Position numbers and translations under genes: made by a program
Part shown: positions 21,791-33,327 of the stretch, one piece after another
How positions within the stretch are numbered: the stretch's first letter is position 1
Layout of the letters: each line of letters opens with the position of its first letter
The notes under the pieces: model-generated
Told to the model about the DNA's origin: nothing
Databases searched by the model: none
The model's input: the letters and a program-made list of their open reading frames with translations, nothing else
From: Lampris incognitus
Lineage: Eukaryota > Chordata > Actinopteri > Lampriformes > Lampridae
Length of the DNA: 64,000 nucleotides
Assembly (NCBI RefSeq): GCF_029633865.1
Contig: NC_079224.1
Span: 21,230,494 to 21,294,493, forward strand
Direction: 5' to 3'

Positions 21791-23757
21791 TGTGTGTGTG
21801 TCTGCAGAGCAGCCAGTGCATGTGGTTGATGCAGGCTCTGGGTTTCCTCATGTCCACTCTCCCGGTGGAGGAGATTCTAGTCAGGCTCCACTCGCTTATC
21901 ACCCCTCATGTCCAAAGGCTGGAAACACTCGCCCACCAAGAGGTAAATATATATATGCAGATAAAACTCCAGCACTATAAACGCACATGAAAAACAAAGC
22001 CAGTTAGACAGACAGTTAGACAGATCTTGATGATAGCAGTTGTGGTTGCCCTTGTGTGATGAAGATAATGGTGATGATGAGAACACAACTGATTCTAAAC
22101 ACTGACTTAACCAACCTCCCATTCAACACATATTTGCCTTAAATTCTTTTTCTATAATGAGCTGATGATCTGTCTGCTTCTTCCTCTCCACAGCCCAACC
22201 CAGCTAATAAATTATCCATTATTCATATCCTGGGAATGCTGTCCAGTCTCTTCACCACTCTGGACATCAACAGACCAGCAGATGGCTTGGAGGCTGCAGC
22301 TCCTGCCAGACCCACAGCCTCCCAGGCCCCTCACAACCCAGTAAGTCCTAGTCCTGGGTTAACACTTGGGGGCTTAGTTCAATTCATGACTTTACGAAAG
22401 ACCCACATGCTCCACATTTGAAGGACTGACATGAAGAATCTTGCATCCAATGTCCACACGTATGCGGGTATTTTTGAAAACATTGCTTTTTCTATGTGTT
22501 TCTGGCCTTCCGTCCACATGCAAACTGCATTTTAAGTCACTGAAAACAGAGCTGTGGAAAACTCCTCACAGGGTAAAGATTTTCATAAACTCCGTTTTCA
22601 GTGCTAATGCGTAAACACCCCGGAGGAACAGAGTTTTTGGCTTTGTTTCAGGCTTCTGATTGGCCAGCGTGGTTTTAGATTGGGTTATATCGCCCCCTGT
22701 TGGTTTGGCATGCTCTTGACAGTGCTTCCATTGTGTTGAGTAGCATGTGTTTTTGTGTTTTCCTTCGGACAGAGATCTTTTCTAAACAGTGCTTGTGTGG
22801 ACGTGATTTTGCTTTTTTTTTTTTTTTAAGAAAACCCCCCATTTTCAGAAATACCCCTGTACATGTGGTCTTGTGCAGTGTTTCTCAACCGGGGGTCCGC
22901 GGACCCCTAGTGGTCCGTGGTGTAATTGCAAGGGGTCCGTGAAAATAAAATATCTTTAAAAAAAAGATCCTATGACATTTATAGAAATAGGATTATTTTA
23001 CTCAAATGTGACTGAGACCTTTATCTACCTAAACTATAAAGGGTAACAGGACTTTTTTCTCTAATTACATCTGTTTCACAAGTGTAATCTATTGTATTTT
23101 AATAAGAGATCTCGCACCCGTTTGCATTGTTAAAAGTTACTAAATACATATTCTGTTTTGTTACATATATCTGAAAGTTACTACATACATATTCTGTTTT
23201 GTTACATATATCTGAAAGTTACTGCATAAGAATTCTGTTTTGTTAACTATATATTTTTGCCCCAAAGAGTGAATAAATGCTATAATGCAATTTAAAATGC
23301 AGTTTCTACTGTTTCTATCAAATTGCAACCCCCCTCCCCCAAGATCAGGTGGAGGGGTCCTCAGGGTAGATCAAAAATACGCAGGGGGTCCAGGACCCCA
23401 AAAAGGTTGAGAACCACTGGTCTAGTGTCTCTGAACAGTGTTACCACTGTTATCCTGTGGCCTTTTGGCATCTCAGTTATCAACCAGTAGTCCCATCATA
23501 TGAAGGGAGGCTTGGCTCATTATCTTACACACACAGCTTCGTTCAGCAAAATGTGCTTAAAGGAATCTGAATGTATTCAAGGACTTAACACTGCATAACT
23601 GTTGAAAAGTTTTATCTAACATGTTGTTACCATTGCTCGAACAAATGAGGCCAAACTCTGTTTTTGTTGTTTAGGTAGTTGTTGTGTTACAGCAAGTTTT
23701 CACACTGATTCAGGCCATCCTCAGCAAGTGGCTGGATGACTCAGAGGTCGTGGAGGT

Positions 23758-23837
<80 letters not shown>

Positions 23838-23844
23838 TGTGTGT

Positions 23845-23883
<39 letters not shown>

Positions 23884-26800
23884 AGCGCGCGAGTGCAAGA
23901 CGTTATGTATTTGTCCATTGGATGCTTGCATGTCTTTGTCAGTGTGTTTAATGACTCACTCTCTCACAGCCCTTCTCCTCCACTAGGCAGTGTGTGGGGT
24001 ATTTGAAAAGTCAGTTCGAACCCTCCTACATGATTTCGGGCCCATGGTGGCCCAGCTGAGTGAGATGCTAGGGCAGATCTATAGCGCCTTCCCACAAGCC
24101 TCGGCTCTGGACCTCGCACGCCAGGTAGACCTTGACAGGCCAAGAGTTATATCGCCGAAGTATTAAGACCATCTTACTTCATTTTTTTATGCTGTTCTAT
24201 AAATTTAAAACATAAACTGTACATAAGACTCTAGGGGTGAATTTGTCCATGCAATGCTGCATAAACATCTGTGGGATTTCGTAAAAAGCGCAAACATCAC
24301 TGCATTATTTTAGATGGTTCACATATTTGCTGGAGAAGACCAGCACATCTCTTCCATCAAAGGTCTTGTTGAGATGTTGACATCCGCTACTCTCGCCATC
24401 TTTCAGCAAGGTAAAAGAAGGCAAAAGAGAAATTAGATTGATTTTTACCTCATATGTTTGTCTAGCTGATGTCTGGCTGCTGATGTTACTTGACAGGCCC
24501 AAGGAATCATCCTGATATTGCAGAATCATTTATGCAGCTTCATGCTCAGGTTGGTTTGATCGTAAATGTACACGCTGGTAGACATTGTCTGCGTCACACA
24601 GAGCCACTTGCATTAACAAACTGTGTATGCTTCATCGTTAGGCCCTTAAAAGGAAGCCTGATTTGTACCTGTCAGACCATTTGGATGTAAAGGCACTGTT
24701 TTACTGTGGTGAGTACCAACACATACGTATGTACCTGCACGTTGGACCTGATTATGTCAATCTTACACATTTACAAGGACTAACAGATGAATGCTGAATT
24801 CCAGTATCGATTTTTTTTTCTTCAGAAACATTTGCGTGTTTGTCAGTGTTGCAAAATCAGCCAAGAAGAGTAATTTTGTGTTTGGATGGTTAAACAAATC
24901 TTGTTTTTAACGCCATCTCTTTCACATATTTTCCAGGTGTGCTGTCGCTCAAGTTTCCAGAGACACCCACAGCCAAATCTGCCAGTATGTTTTTTGTAAG
25001 TTCAGACAGGAACGTCAACATTAAACCCCTTTTTTTTGTATAATCGAATTGCACAAATCTTACACAATATCTTTGTTTTAAAGGAAATATGTCATGCAAA
25101 TGTAGCAGCATCCCTATTGTTAAACATATTAGATAGAATCAGTCCTACAGTCACGTATTCTCTGTCCTGTTCTCGACAGATGGAAATGTTGCCTCGTGGT
25201 AAAGACATATCACCGATTGGTGAGGTGGTGAATAGGGATGGGAAGCTCCTGACAGAGACCATACTGCAGGTGAGCACATGTCAGTAAACATGGTGACGTT
25301 AACAGGAAAGACAAGACAAGAGCTGTATGTGAAAATATGTTGTTTCTAAACGGTCATGCTTCTCTGCCACCGGCCTTTATGGCATGAGGAACGAGTGTCT
25401 GTTCTGATACGTGGGAAGTCTTTTTTGTTTTGTTCAGTTTTTAGATTACAGTCAGTGTTAAAACAGGTCCCGCCGCATGCTAGGTCCTTCCCAGGAGTTT
25501 TGCATGAATATGAAGATGACTTTTGCAATTTGAACGAGGGACAGCCTCCTCCTTCAGCAGTTTCATCGCCAAGAATGACTTATGTGCAACGGTGAAATGT
25601 CAACTGGCATAATGCATTTGGGTGTCCGGGCGGCATGGCAGTCTATTCTGTTGCCTCCCAACATGGGGATCGCCGGTTCGAATCCCCGTGTTACCGCCGG
25701 CTTGGTGGGGCGTCCCTACAGACACAATTGGCTGTGTCTGCGGGTGGGAAGCCGGATGTGGGTATGTGTCCTGGTCACTGCGCTAGCGTCTCCTCTGGTC
25801 GGTCGGGGCGCCTGTTCCGGGGGGGGGGACTGGGGGATTAGCGTGATCCTCCCACTCACTACTTCCCTCTGGCGAAACCCCTCACTGTCAGGTGAAAAGA
25901 AGCGGCTGACAACTCCACATGTATCAGAAGAGACATGTGGTAGTCTGCAGCCCTCCCCGGATTGACAGGGGGTGGAGCAGTGACCGGGATGGCTCGGAAG
26001 AGTGGGGTGATCGACAGGATACAATTGGGGAGTCGGGGGGGGGGGGGGACTGGCATAGTGCGTAATGCAAGATCTCCTAAAATGTTCCACCCATGATACG
26101 GATCCATTAAACCGCATTTAGCCCTGGAATTCGGGCGTACATTGTGTTATTATTGGTAATATCAGTTTTAAATTGGACATCCTAGGTCCTTATCTGCAGT
26201 GTGAGGAAACAAGCTTTACCGGAGGAGTAACTTGTTTGTATGGGCCACAGGCTGTTGGAGGGGGGTCACCTCACAGTCTGACAGAGCACTTCTCCGAGGT
26301 GCTGCTGAGTCTGAACAGGCACTGTACTGCCCTGCTGGCCCAGTGGCTGCAGGAGACGCTGCACACTCCAGGGTTTCCCTCCGCCAGCGTCTCCCAGGAA
26401 CAGAAGGACACCTTCAGCCAGCAGCTCCTCAGGTAAGTGGGCCACTGCGCTCTCCATCAATACTATCAGAGGTGGATTTATAATCCAGTCAAATGTCTTT
26501 CTTTCGAACATGCAAAATGAAAGAAAAAATGACCAAGCATGAGGGAAAAAAAACAAAACAACAAATGATAAAAATAAAACCAAAGGAATTCAACAAAAAG
26601 AATTCTCAATAGAGAATATAACAAATATATGTTGAATAAGGAGCAGGGGGACATTGCTACTTATAATTCCCTGCCCCCTCTCTAATGCTTAATAAATAAA
26701 CTTAAATAATAAACTTATTTTTTCACACATCTGAGTATGTTAATCTCAATATCTATCTCAAAATGACTCAATAAAAAAATAAAAGCAATAAAAAACAAAA

Positions 26801-27188
26801 ATGATTTCCAAAAACAACAATAACAGCATCTGCCATGGGTGTCACAGTCATGAGAAGCAAAACCTCCTCCTCAGCCTTGTACCTCATGGGAGGCATCATA
26901 TACCATGTCATGCACCCAGCTTTATGCTGTCCTACTGCTACAATTTGAACTCGCATGAAATTAATGCATCGACAGAAATGTGTTGAATCCCAACTATAAC
27001 CTTTGTTTGGAGCATTTCACTGATATCACTGGACACTTGCAGCACAGGTGACAGGGTTTAATAAAATGTATTGTCATCTCTCCTCACTCAGGGAGCAGAC
27101 AAACAAGCGGCGTGTTAAGGAGATTGTGAAGGAGTTCTCTCTGCTGTGTCGAGGCCTCCAGGGGACCGGATGCTCAGTGGATTTCTAG
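12943..27188 (+). CDS. ipo13: Importin-13, complete (21 coding exons)
   Basis: A nuclear transport receptor of the importin-beta family. The mammalian protein imports UBC9 and MAGO-Y14 and exports eIF1A with RanGTP. Coding exons: 12943-13017, 13710-13835, 15025-15680, 15847-15987, 16124-16265, 18253-18419, 18612-18732, 18985-19132, 21236-21417, 21567-21593, 21808-21942, 22194-22340, 23675-23755, 23987-24124, 24314-24410, 24497-24549, 24642-24708, 24937-24995, 25180-25269, 26251-26432, 27092-27188. All junctions are GT-AG and in phase, summing to 2931 nt (976 aa plus stop), against 963 aa in human. The start is the MDDD methionine, because the next residues reach the conserved 'TVENVE'. Identity with vertebrate IPO13 is obvious in blocks such as '[20 protein letters not shown]', '[15 protein letters not shown]' and '[10 protein letters not shown]'. 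The N-terminal importin-beta/Ran-binding region is followed by HEAT-type helices to the end. No breaks seen. Confidence 0.97.
14939..14992 (+). repeat. Retroelement 3' tail remnant
   Basis: The sequence 'TTTCCCCTCGGGGATGAATA' followed by AAGTATTCTGATTCTGATT is a common fish retroelement tail with an ATTCTG-type terminal repeat. It lies in ipo13 intron 2, just upstream of exon 3. Confidence 0.45.
16461..16898 (-). repeat. tRNA-derived SINE, copy 4, in ipo13 intron 5
   Basis: A near full-length copy, tail first on the plus strand, with the tRNA-like head at about 16825-16898. It is in inverted orientation to copy 5 in the same intron, about 470 bp away. Confidence 0.8.
17373..17820 (+). repeat. 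tRNA-derived SINE, copy 5, with target-site duplication
   Basis: Head first on the plus strand: an A-box-like 'GGCGGCGTAGCAGTC', a B-box-like 'GGTTTGAATCC', then the shared body and an A-rich 3' end. It is flanked by GTGTCTGATAGATG (17359-17372) and GTGTCCGATAGATG (17821-17834), a 14-bp target duplication with one mismatch. This is the mark of LINE-mediated insertion and fixes the element's ends. Confidence 0.88.
19600..19905 (+). mobile_element. Possible solo LTR in ipo13 intron 8
   Basis: There are two imperfect direct repeats beginning 'GAGACTCT..GTA.A' near 19698 and 19752. A TATAAAG lies at 19810, an ATATTAAAA signal near 19880, and then 'TTTTTGTCTCACTCCACA', an arrangement resembling U3-R-U5. 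The borders and family are not established. Confidence 0.25.
19935..20560 (+). mobile_element. Non-LTR retrotransposon 3' end, copy 1
   Basis: The segment encodes the C-terminal part of a LINE reverse-transcriptase polyprotein in two overlapping frames: '[20 protein letters not shown]', then '[10 protein letters not shown]', '[20 protein letters not shown]', '[13 protein letters not shown]' and 'MIRCGDP'. A frameshift near 20240 joins the frames. It ends with 'GCGACCCCTAACGGGAGCAG', also present reverse-complemented near 31775. It lies inside ipo13 intron 8 and is dead. Confidence 0.75.
21717..21800. repeat. (TG)n microsatellite abutting ipo13 exon 11
   Basis: The GT run occupies the position where a polypyrimidine tract would be expected. 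Only 'TCTGCAG' separates it from exon 11 (starts 21808). Confidence 0.95.
22451..22870. mobile_element. MITE in ipo13 intron 12, first of two
   Basis: The left end 'TGTCCACACGTATGCGGG' continues TATTTTTGAAAAC. The right end is 'TTTTCAGAAATACCCC' followed by TGTACATGTGGTC. These are inverted repeats of about 30 bp with a few mismatches. The interior has no coding capacity. The second MITE lies directly at its right end. Confidence 0.6.
22876..23419. mobile_element. 544-bp hAT-type MITE in ipo13 intron 12
   Basis: The termini are CAGTGTTTCTCAACC and GGTTGAGAACCACTG (inverted, one mismatch plus one gap), with secondary arms 'GGGGGTCCGCGGACCCC' and 'GGGGGTCCAGGACCCC'. It is flanked by GTCTTGTG (22868-22875) and GTCTAGTG (23420-23427), an 8-bp target duplication with one mismatch. 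Eight-base duplications and CAGTG ends are diagnostic of hAT elements. No transposase frame is present, so it is non-autonomous. Confidence 0.85.
23760..23879. repeat. (GT)n microsatellite abutting ipo13 exon 13 donor
   Basis: About 120 bp of GT with a few AT interruptions begin 4 bases after the donor of exon 13 (ends 23755; donor GTAGGG). Confidence 0.95.
25619..26048 (+). repeat. tRNA-derived SINE, copy 6, in ipo13 intron 19
   Basis: Head first: the tRNA-like head at 25621-25700 has a canonical B-box 'GGTTCGAATCC', followed by the family body and a G-rich tail. It is flanked by ACTGGCATAATGCA (25603-25616) and ACTGGCATAGTGCG (26049-26062), a likely target duplication with two mismatches. 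Confidence 0.85.
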
Positions 27189-27720
27189 GCCAAAGTTCAA
27201 ACAACCTCGGCTCTCCACCTCCTTCCTGGCCCCTCCTCGATAGCCTCAGTAAGAGTCTATTGAACACGTCAAGGAGAGCTTCTCTTGATGGAACGAGACT
27301 CTCTGAATGAAGCCTTAAAACCAGGTTAGGTTTAAGTCTGATTACTGATGGAGCTAAAACTTTGTGGGCAGACTAGCTCAAAAGTAACCCCACAAACTAC
27401 TGTGAACTAAAACCAAAGCAGAAGTGTGCGTATATACTTCAGTAAAGTCTACACTGTTTTATGTTAAATTGGAGTGCGGTATTACCTGAGTTTATAGCCA
27501 GATAACTAATATGTGAATGATAGGCCTGTGGGACCTGTGTTTTCATGATCACTTTCTTGCCAAATACCGTTTGGTCAAGATGCACAGCAAGAAAAATACT
27601 TCACGATAAGATAGGACAAAACAAAGACAATTTCAAGTTGTTTCCAAATGGCTCATCCATTTTGTTTTTTTCACTTAAAACTGACCCACACGAATCTGAG
27701 ATGACTAAAACATTAATAAA
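27189..27720 (+). terminator. ipo13: ipo13 3' UTR with poly(A) signal
   Basis: The 3' UTR follows the TAG at 27186-27188. The first plus-strand AATAAA is at 27715-27720. A second AATAAA near 27970 is an alternative. Cleavage sites cannot be fixed from genomic sequence. Confidence 0.55.
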
Positions 27721-27770
27721 CACAGCTTAGTCTCTGCAGCTGCATGAGCAACTGTGAGTGGTGCCAGTTA

Positions 27771-28304
27771 TTTATTGTTTCTCATCTGTTGTATAGTATC
27801 ATACATTATCAAAATATAGAAATCCCCCCTCCCCCCAAGCCAGGCCAAAGATTTCTGGCCTCCTCTTCACTTGGTGTTACAAAGGAGAACAATTTAGAAA
27901 CATGATGTCATCACCACTATATAACTTATAGCTCTGGTATACATAATCTTTAGCTTATATATAGATATATAATAAAACTTTTTTAAACCACGTCCACGAC
28001 AGAAAAAAAAAAATCCAAAAGACAGGTCAGACTTTGTATGCAGACGTGCCCTGACTCTATACTGCATGTTTTGAATCAATGACATCACTTCATAGGGACG
28101 GCAGTTGTTTCTGGAAGTTGGGGGATTGTATCCTTAAAAAAGTGGAATTGAGAAGTATTGTTGTCATGTGAGGGATAAGAGTGATGAGTTAGGGTCTACA
28201 GCATATCTGCAGGTGACAGTGCGAGAGTTTTGATTTGAGGGTGTTGATGTGTCTTTGTCATCTCGTTGGTCTCCCACGGAGTGAGTCCCAACCCAAGCCA
28301 GTCA
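27771..28304 (-). terminator. fzr1: fzr1 3' UTR with poly(A) signal
   Basis: On the minus strand the 3' UTR runs from 28304 down to an AATAAA at 27776-27771. This signal is about 50 bp from the ipo13 signal at 27715-27720 on the opposite strand, so the two transcripts probably overlap at their ends. Confidence 0.5.
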
Positions 28305-31300
28305 CTATCGTATTCTTGTGAAGAGATTCAACACAGACTTTGATTCCTGAGGAGAAAAAGAAGAGCCTGTTTTTGAGTGTGCATTTTAATTGGAATGATT
28401 TTTCATGTACATCATCACATGCACAAGGGATGATATTACTCAGTCCTTAAAGATACTAGACGTGTTTATCATATTGCATCATTGTAATGTACACAGAACT
28501 CTACCTTTGTGCACCGTGTTTTACTAAATACGTTCCAGAAACGAAGAGTCTCATCCCCTGCACCTGTGACGATAGCCTCCCCATCGGGTGACACAGCCTT
28601 AAATAGGAGGACAAAAGAGAGAAGTATGAGAGGCCAGAATGTGATTTTGGGGCACTCTGGTGACAAATTGTGAAAAAATGTCATAAAATTTTTTATTTAG
28701 CTGACTCTGCAGGAAGCACAATACATGTTCACAGGAGCGGAGAAAAAATACAAAGTTATCAAAGGCAAGAAACAGAGGGTTTGTCACCACACAGCAAAAC
28801 ATTTAATGCCATTTATTTAGATCCTGCTGCAATCTTACCAGGTATAGCACTCTGTACGAGTGTCCTGTCAACTTGGCCACCTGGGTCAGTGACGGGTACT
28901 TCCACACCAGAATCTGGTTCTGAGAGTAGCCATGAGTACTCACCTAAGAGAACCAGGAAGTGCAATCGATTGAGAATATAACAGAAATATTAGCACTCTA
29001 AAAGTCCCAGTGTGTGCGTGTGTGTGTGCGTAATGTGTGTGTGTTTGTGTGCATCACTCCTTACCAGTTCATTTGCATGTTTGGACCAGGCCAGGTTGCA
29101 GACCTGGGAGCCTGTGTCTGTGCTCTGCAGGGCCTGGCCTGTCAGGGTGTTCCAGAAACGCAGGCAGCGGTCAGCTGTTCCCCCGCCAGAGGCCAGTAAC
29201 CCATGCTGGTGGGGTGACCAGGCAATGGCCTTCACTGCTGCCAGGTGGTCGCTGTACTGCTGCATTGGGAGCAGGCTGGAGCTGTTCCACACAAGTAACT
29301 AGCCAGGAAAAAGAAGTGGAAAGGAATGAGGAGGACAGGAAGACTGTTGTAAGTGCAAGATGAAAAGTAACAAAATCAGGTCAAAATGTCTTGCAAACTG
29401 GTTTTGGTATTTTATCATGAAATACTTATTTGATCAATTTTAACCTTTATTCACGACATTGTATAATTGTATTACTACTGAAAATCTCCTTGCAAAAAAA
29501 GAATTTTAGATATAAGTGCTGTAGCAGGAGGAGTAAAAGTCATCATCATCATCATCATCATCGGCGGTCATTTGGGGTCGAATATGACCGTCCTCCCTCT
29601 GGATCTTCAGGCGGGCGTAGCGGCCAATCCTGAAGCCGCAAAATGGGAGGATGCCTACGCATGACAGCTTTTTACGTGGAGTGGATGATGCACCTGCAGC
29701 CAGGTGCATCACCCTGCATCGTCTGGAACCTCCACCTTGATCAATCCATCTTGGGTGACCCTATCAGGAGCCAAGATCCGGATGGAATAGCTTTTGGGAT
29801 CATTGGTACATGCAAGCATCTCCACCATGGCAAGGTGGCAACCCATGAGGAGGAGTAAAAGTAATCAGCTAATGAAATCCCTGACCTAGAACAATTCAGC
29901 GACTTCTTCTCTCACCTTGTTGTCATTGCCTCCAGAGGCAAGGTGCTGGTGATCTGGGGACCATTTAAGGCCACACACTTCCTGCCTGTGGCCCTGCAGC
30001 CTCCTCTCGGCTGAGGGGGGGGTTCTGACGTCCCGTTGTAAGATCACCCTGTCGCGGCTCCCAGACGACAGCTGCTCTCCGTTCCATGCCAGGGCACCTT
30101 AGACAGAAAAGGTGGGATGAGAGTGGCTCATATTTCAGGCAGCAATTAATTCATCTGGGGTGTTTCATGTGATAATACCAACAAAATGCCCTTATTGGTA
30201 CAATTAATACATTGAAGCTGCACATCATTAGCAACAAAGTGTCAGGTTCATAGCCTACTTATAAAGACAAAAATAGACAATTTAACTGAAAGACCAATAC
30301 AAAAACTCATCCATAAAAACAGACTCAAAACAAACTTCAATCCGTAGATTACAATCCACCTTTGCCCTAGCTGTAACTGACCTACACGGGCTGAGTGACC
30401 CTCCAGACTGGTTAGTTTCCTCCCTCCCGCTGCATCCCAGATCTGAACGTAACCTTTATGGGTTCCGACAGCAACCAGGCTTCCCTGAAACGGGGCCGGA
30501 CCCAGTGTCAATCAAACCAACAGACCAATTAAATAATGAATACTAAATATGTTCTCTCATACTAATGTCATGCATTAGTCATGGAGTCCCAGTAAAAAAC
30601 TCACCCTCTCGTTCCAACAAACTGACGTGACAGAGTCTCCGTCGACTGAAAGGTCACACAGTCTCGTCACCTGTTGAGAGACATATGAAACATGCATCTC
30701 AATTTCTCATTTCCTCTCCACTTCAATATATACCAAAATTTGAACTTTATATTTTACTGAGTTCTAACTCTAAATTGAAGTATCTTGTATCCATTCAACA
30801 AAGACGGTAACAATGCCAGTTAACTATTATTTAGTTAACTATGATACCAACACCAGCTTTTATTCACCCCAATTACATGCCGTAACATATGGCTTAAAAG
30901 AAACACCAGACTAGAAATCAAAATGTACAGAAATCCCTGTGTGTCCTCCTCTGACCTGGCTGGTGCAGGCACTCCATAGGTAGACACAGGCTCCCAGCCC
31001 CACACTGAGCAGGTTGCCTGCTGACCAATCTACCAAATTGAGGTAGAAATCATCCTGCAGCTCTGGGGCATCCAGCACCTTAAAGGGGATCTTGGAGATC
31101 TTGCGGGCTGGCTTCCGAGGGGAGCGGAGCAGCTTGTGACTAAAAGGGGGAGAGGAAGGTAATTGGTAGACAGAATGTCAATGCAATCCCACACGGCAGT
31201 TTCAATGTTGTCATCTGTGCGGTGACTGGATGGAATTTGGCATACCTTTTGTTACTAAGTGGAGAAAGGGAGTAGGGCGAGACTTCATGATCGCTATCGA

Positions 31301-32546
31301 AAGGCACTCTCTTAGATTGGACAGTGTACTGCACAGAACAAACAGACAAACCACACTTCAAGTTGGGCGGTGGCAGTCACCCGTAACAAGCTGATTTAAC
31401 TTCAGTGTGGCCTCATCCTGCTTTACTCATCTTCTTTCTCCCTTGCAAATACTTAGCCTTGTTTGAACCAACAGAGTAAAGGCAGCCTATAGGATTTATT
31501 CTCAGCGACATACAGTTATTTGGGATAATGACCATCAGAATGTTTCGATATCAATCAATCAATCAAGTTACATTATCTTCTCTCCACTTAAAATTAATGT
31601 GAAATTTACCATCAAGTATTTTGCTGGACCCATACTCTAATTACTAACAAAAGCAATCAAAAGATCATTTGCACTACCACTAGTGACTACAAAATAGTCA
31701 TTAATTTTGATGCCATCAATTTGCCATCAGTTAATTTCACAGTCTACTACTACTACTCTCAGCAGCTCCCGTTAGGGGTCGCCAAAGCGGATCATCCGTT
31801 TCCATTTATTACTGTCCTCTGCATCCTCCTCTGTCATACCAGCCACCTGCATGTCCTCTCTCACCACATCCATAAACCTCCTCTTTGGCCTTCCTCTTGC
31901 CTGGCAGCTCCATATTCAGCATCCTTCTCCCAATATATCCAGCATCTCTCCTCCACACATGTCCAAGCCATCTCAATCTTTCCTCTCTTGCTTTGTTTCC
32001 AAACCGTCCAACCTGCGCTGTCTCTCTAATATAATCGTTCCTAATCCTGTCCTTCTTCCTCACTCCCAATGAAAATCTTACCATTTTCAACATATACAAT
32101 CTTTCAGCTGAGCAAAAATTTCCCTAACTCTTCATTTCATCCCATCACATATGAAGAGTATCATAGAATAATTAATGAGCACGGTATATATTGTACATAT
32201 TAAATATATAGCATCAATAATGAGTTAACTACTTCCTTCCAAGGACATTTTTTTCTACAACCTGGGGGCCTCCAGTGAGCACTTTACTTTGCATTACAAG
32301 GCATGGTCTTAGTTCATACCCTAAAAAGGCTGTGACAGTCTTGAGAGAGGACCGCATGTCGTCGGTCATCTGTGTGGAGGTCTGGAACTGTATCTATCCC
32401 TGCCCCCAGCAGTTCATTCCTCAACAGAGCAGCATACGCCACCGCATCTTGAGGAGTGTCAGTGGTAGAGTCAAGACGATCGAAAAAAGATGCAAGAGAA
32501 GATGACCAATAAGGATGGTTAAAATTTTTCAGGACAGGCACAACAA

Positions 32547-32627
<81 letters not shown>

Positions 32628-33327
32628 CCAACATAAGAGAAAGAGAGCAACACGTAACAAAGAGAGAGTTCTGACCTTTGCCGGAGTCTGAACTGGCATC
32701 CTTTGCTTTGTGGTTCTGATTGGGTGAGCGACAGTTTTCCTATTGAAAAGTAAAAGGATATGTAAACCATGCTTGTAGTCTTATTTTGAGAGTGTAGCCA
32801 CAATGTGATAAATCCAGTTAAGCGACTGAGTGAATAGAGTGCTTACATTGGCATAGTGGAAATTGATGCTCCAGTTGCTTCCTGCACGAGTGGGAATGAA
32901 GCGGTCCCCTGACTTGACACTGACAGGACTGCACGCAGCACCTCCAGACTAGAGATGGCATAGGTGAGAGACAAACAGTAAGCATCACGGAGCAGCAGCT
33001 TATGCTGAATATTTGGTGATTTATATAACTATAACAACTAAACGGAGAATGCCACAATCCATTCCAGGTTTAAAACATGAGAGCCATTAACTTGCCCCAA
33101 GATCAAAGAACAAGCCTAATATGCTGTTACGGACACATGCATAAGTCAAAACAACCATAAAATCATGCACGCACAAGGAAATCCTACATGACTGTCGTTC
33201 TACACATGCACAGAACAATTCCAAAGCCAAGCAAACATGCCTTTTCATGTCTGACCTTGGTGGTTTCCGTCGGTAGGTTCTGGTAGTTGATTTGCCTTAA
33301 CAGACGTCTCTCGTATTCCTGATCCAT
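28305..33327 (-). CDS. fzr1: Fizzy-related protein 1 (Cdh1), complete, 13 coding exons
   Basis: A WD40 co-activator of the anaphase-promoting complex (APC/C). It recruits D-box/KEN-box substrates in late mitosis and G1. Exons, 5' to 3' on the minus strand: 33327-33256, 32948-32847, 32739-32676, 32447-32320, 31328-31246, 31139-30956, 30670-30605, 30484-30382, 30097-29916, 29298-29065, 28943-28839, 28597-28505, 28346-28305. All are GT-AG and in phase, summing to 1458 nt (485 aa plus stop); human has 496 aa. The start 'MDQEYERRLLRQIN' matches vertebrate Cdh1. The C-box DRFIPTR is at residues 39-45. Ser-Pro sites (candidate CDK sites) sit near 'SPYSLSPLSNK', about 140-150. WD40 blades run from about residue 170, e.g. 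'WSPHQHGLLASGGGTADRC'. The C-terminal Ile-Arg (IR tail, APC/C docking) is present. The N-terminal segment before the C-box is shorter than in mammals and lacks the 'RRTL' stretch. Confidence 0.97.
29536..29856 (+). repeat. Interspersed repeat in a fzr1 intron
   Basis: This segment lies in the intron between the exons at 29916-30097 and 29065-29298. It starts with a (CAT)n tract (29540-29562) and ends 'CACCATGGCAAGGTGGCAAC' 'CCATGAGGAGGAG', a form typical of fish retroelement 3' ends. The family is not assigned. Confidence 0.45.
31745..32097 (-). mobile_element. Non-LTR retrotransposon 3' end, copy 2
   Basis: The same family as 19935-20560, on the minus strand. It encodes 'DRIRNDYIRETAQVGRFGNK', '[20 protein letters not shown]' and ends at the shared 3' terminus (plus strand 'CTCCCGTTAGGGGTCGCC'). 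A small deletion shifts the frame after 'LPGKRK'. It lies inside a fzr1 intron in the same direction as the gene. Confidence 0.7.
32549..32623. repeat. (AC)n microsatellite in a fzr1 intron
   Basis: It lies between the fzr1 exons ending at 32447 and starting at 32676. Confidence 0.95.
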
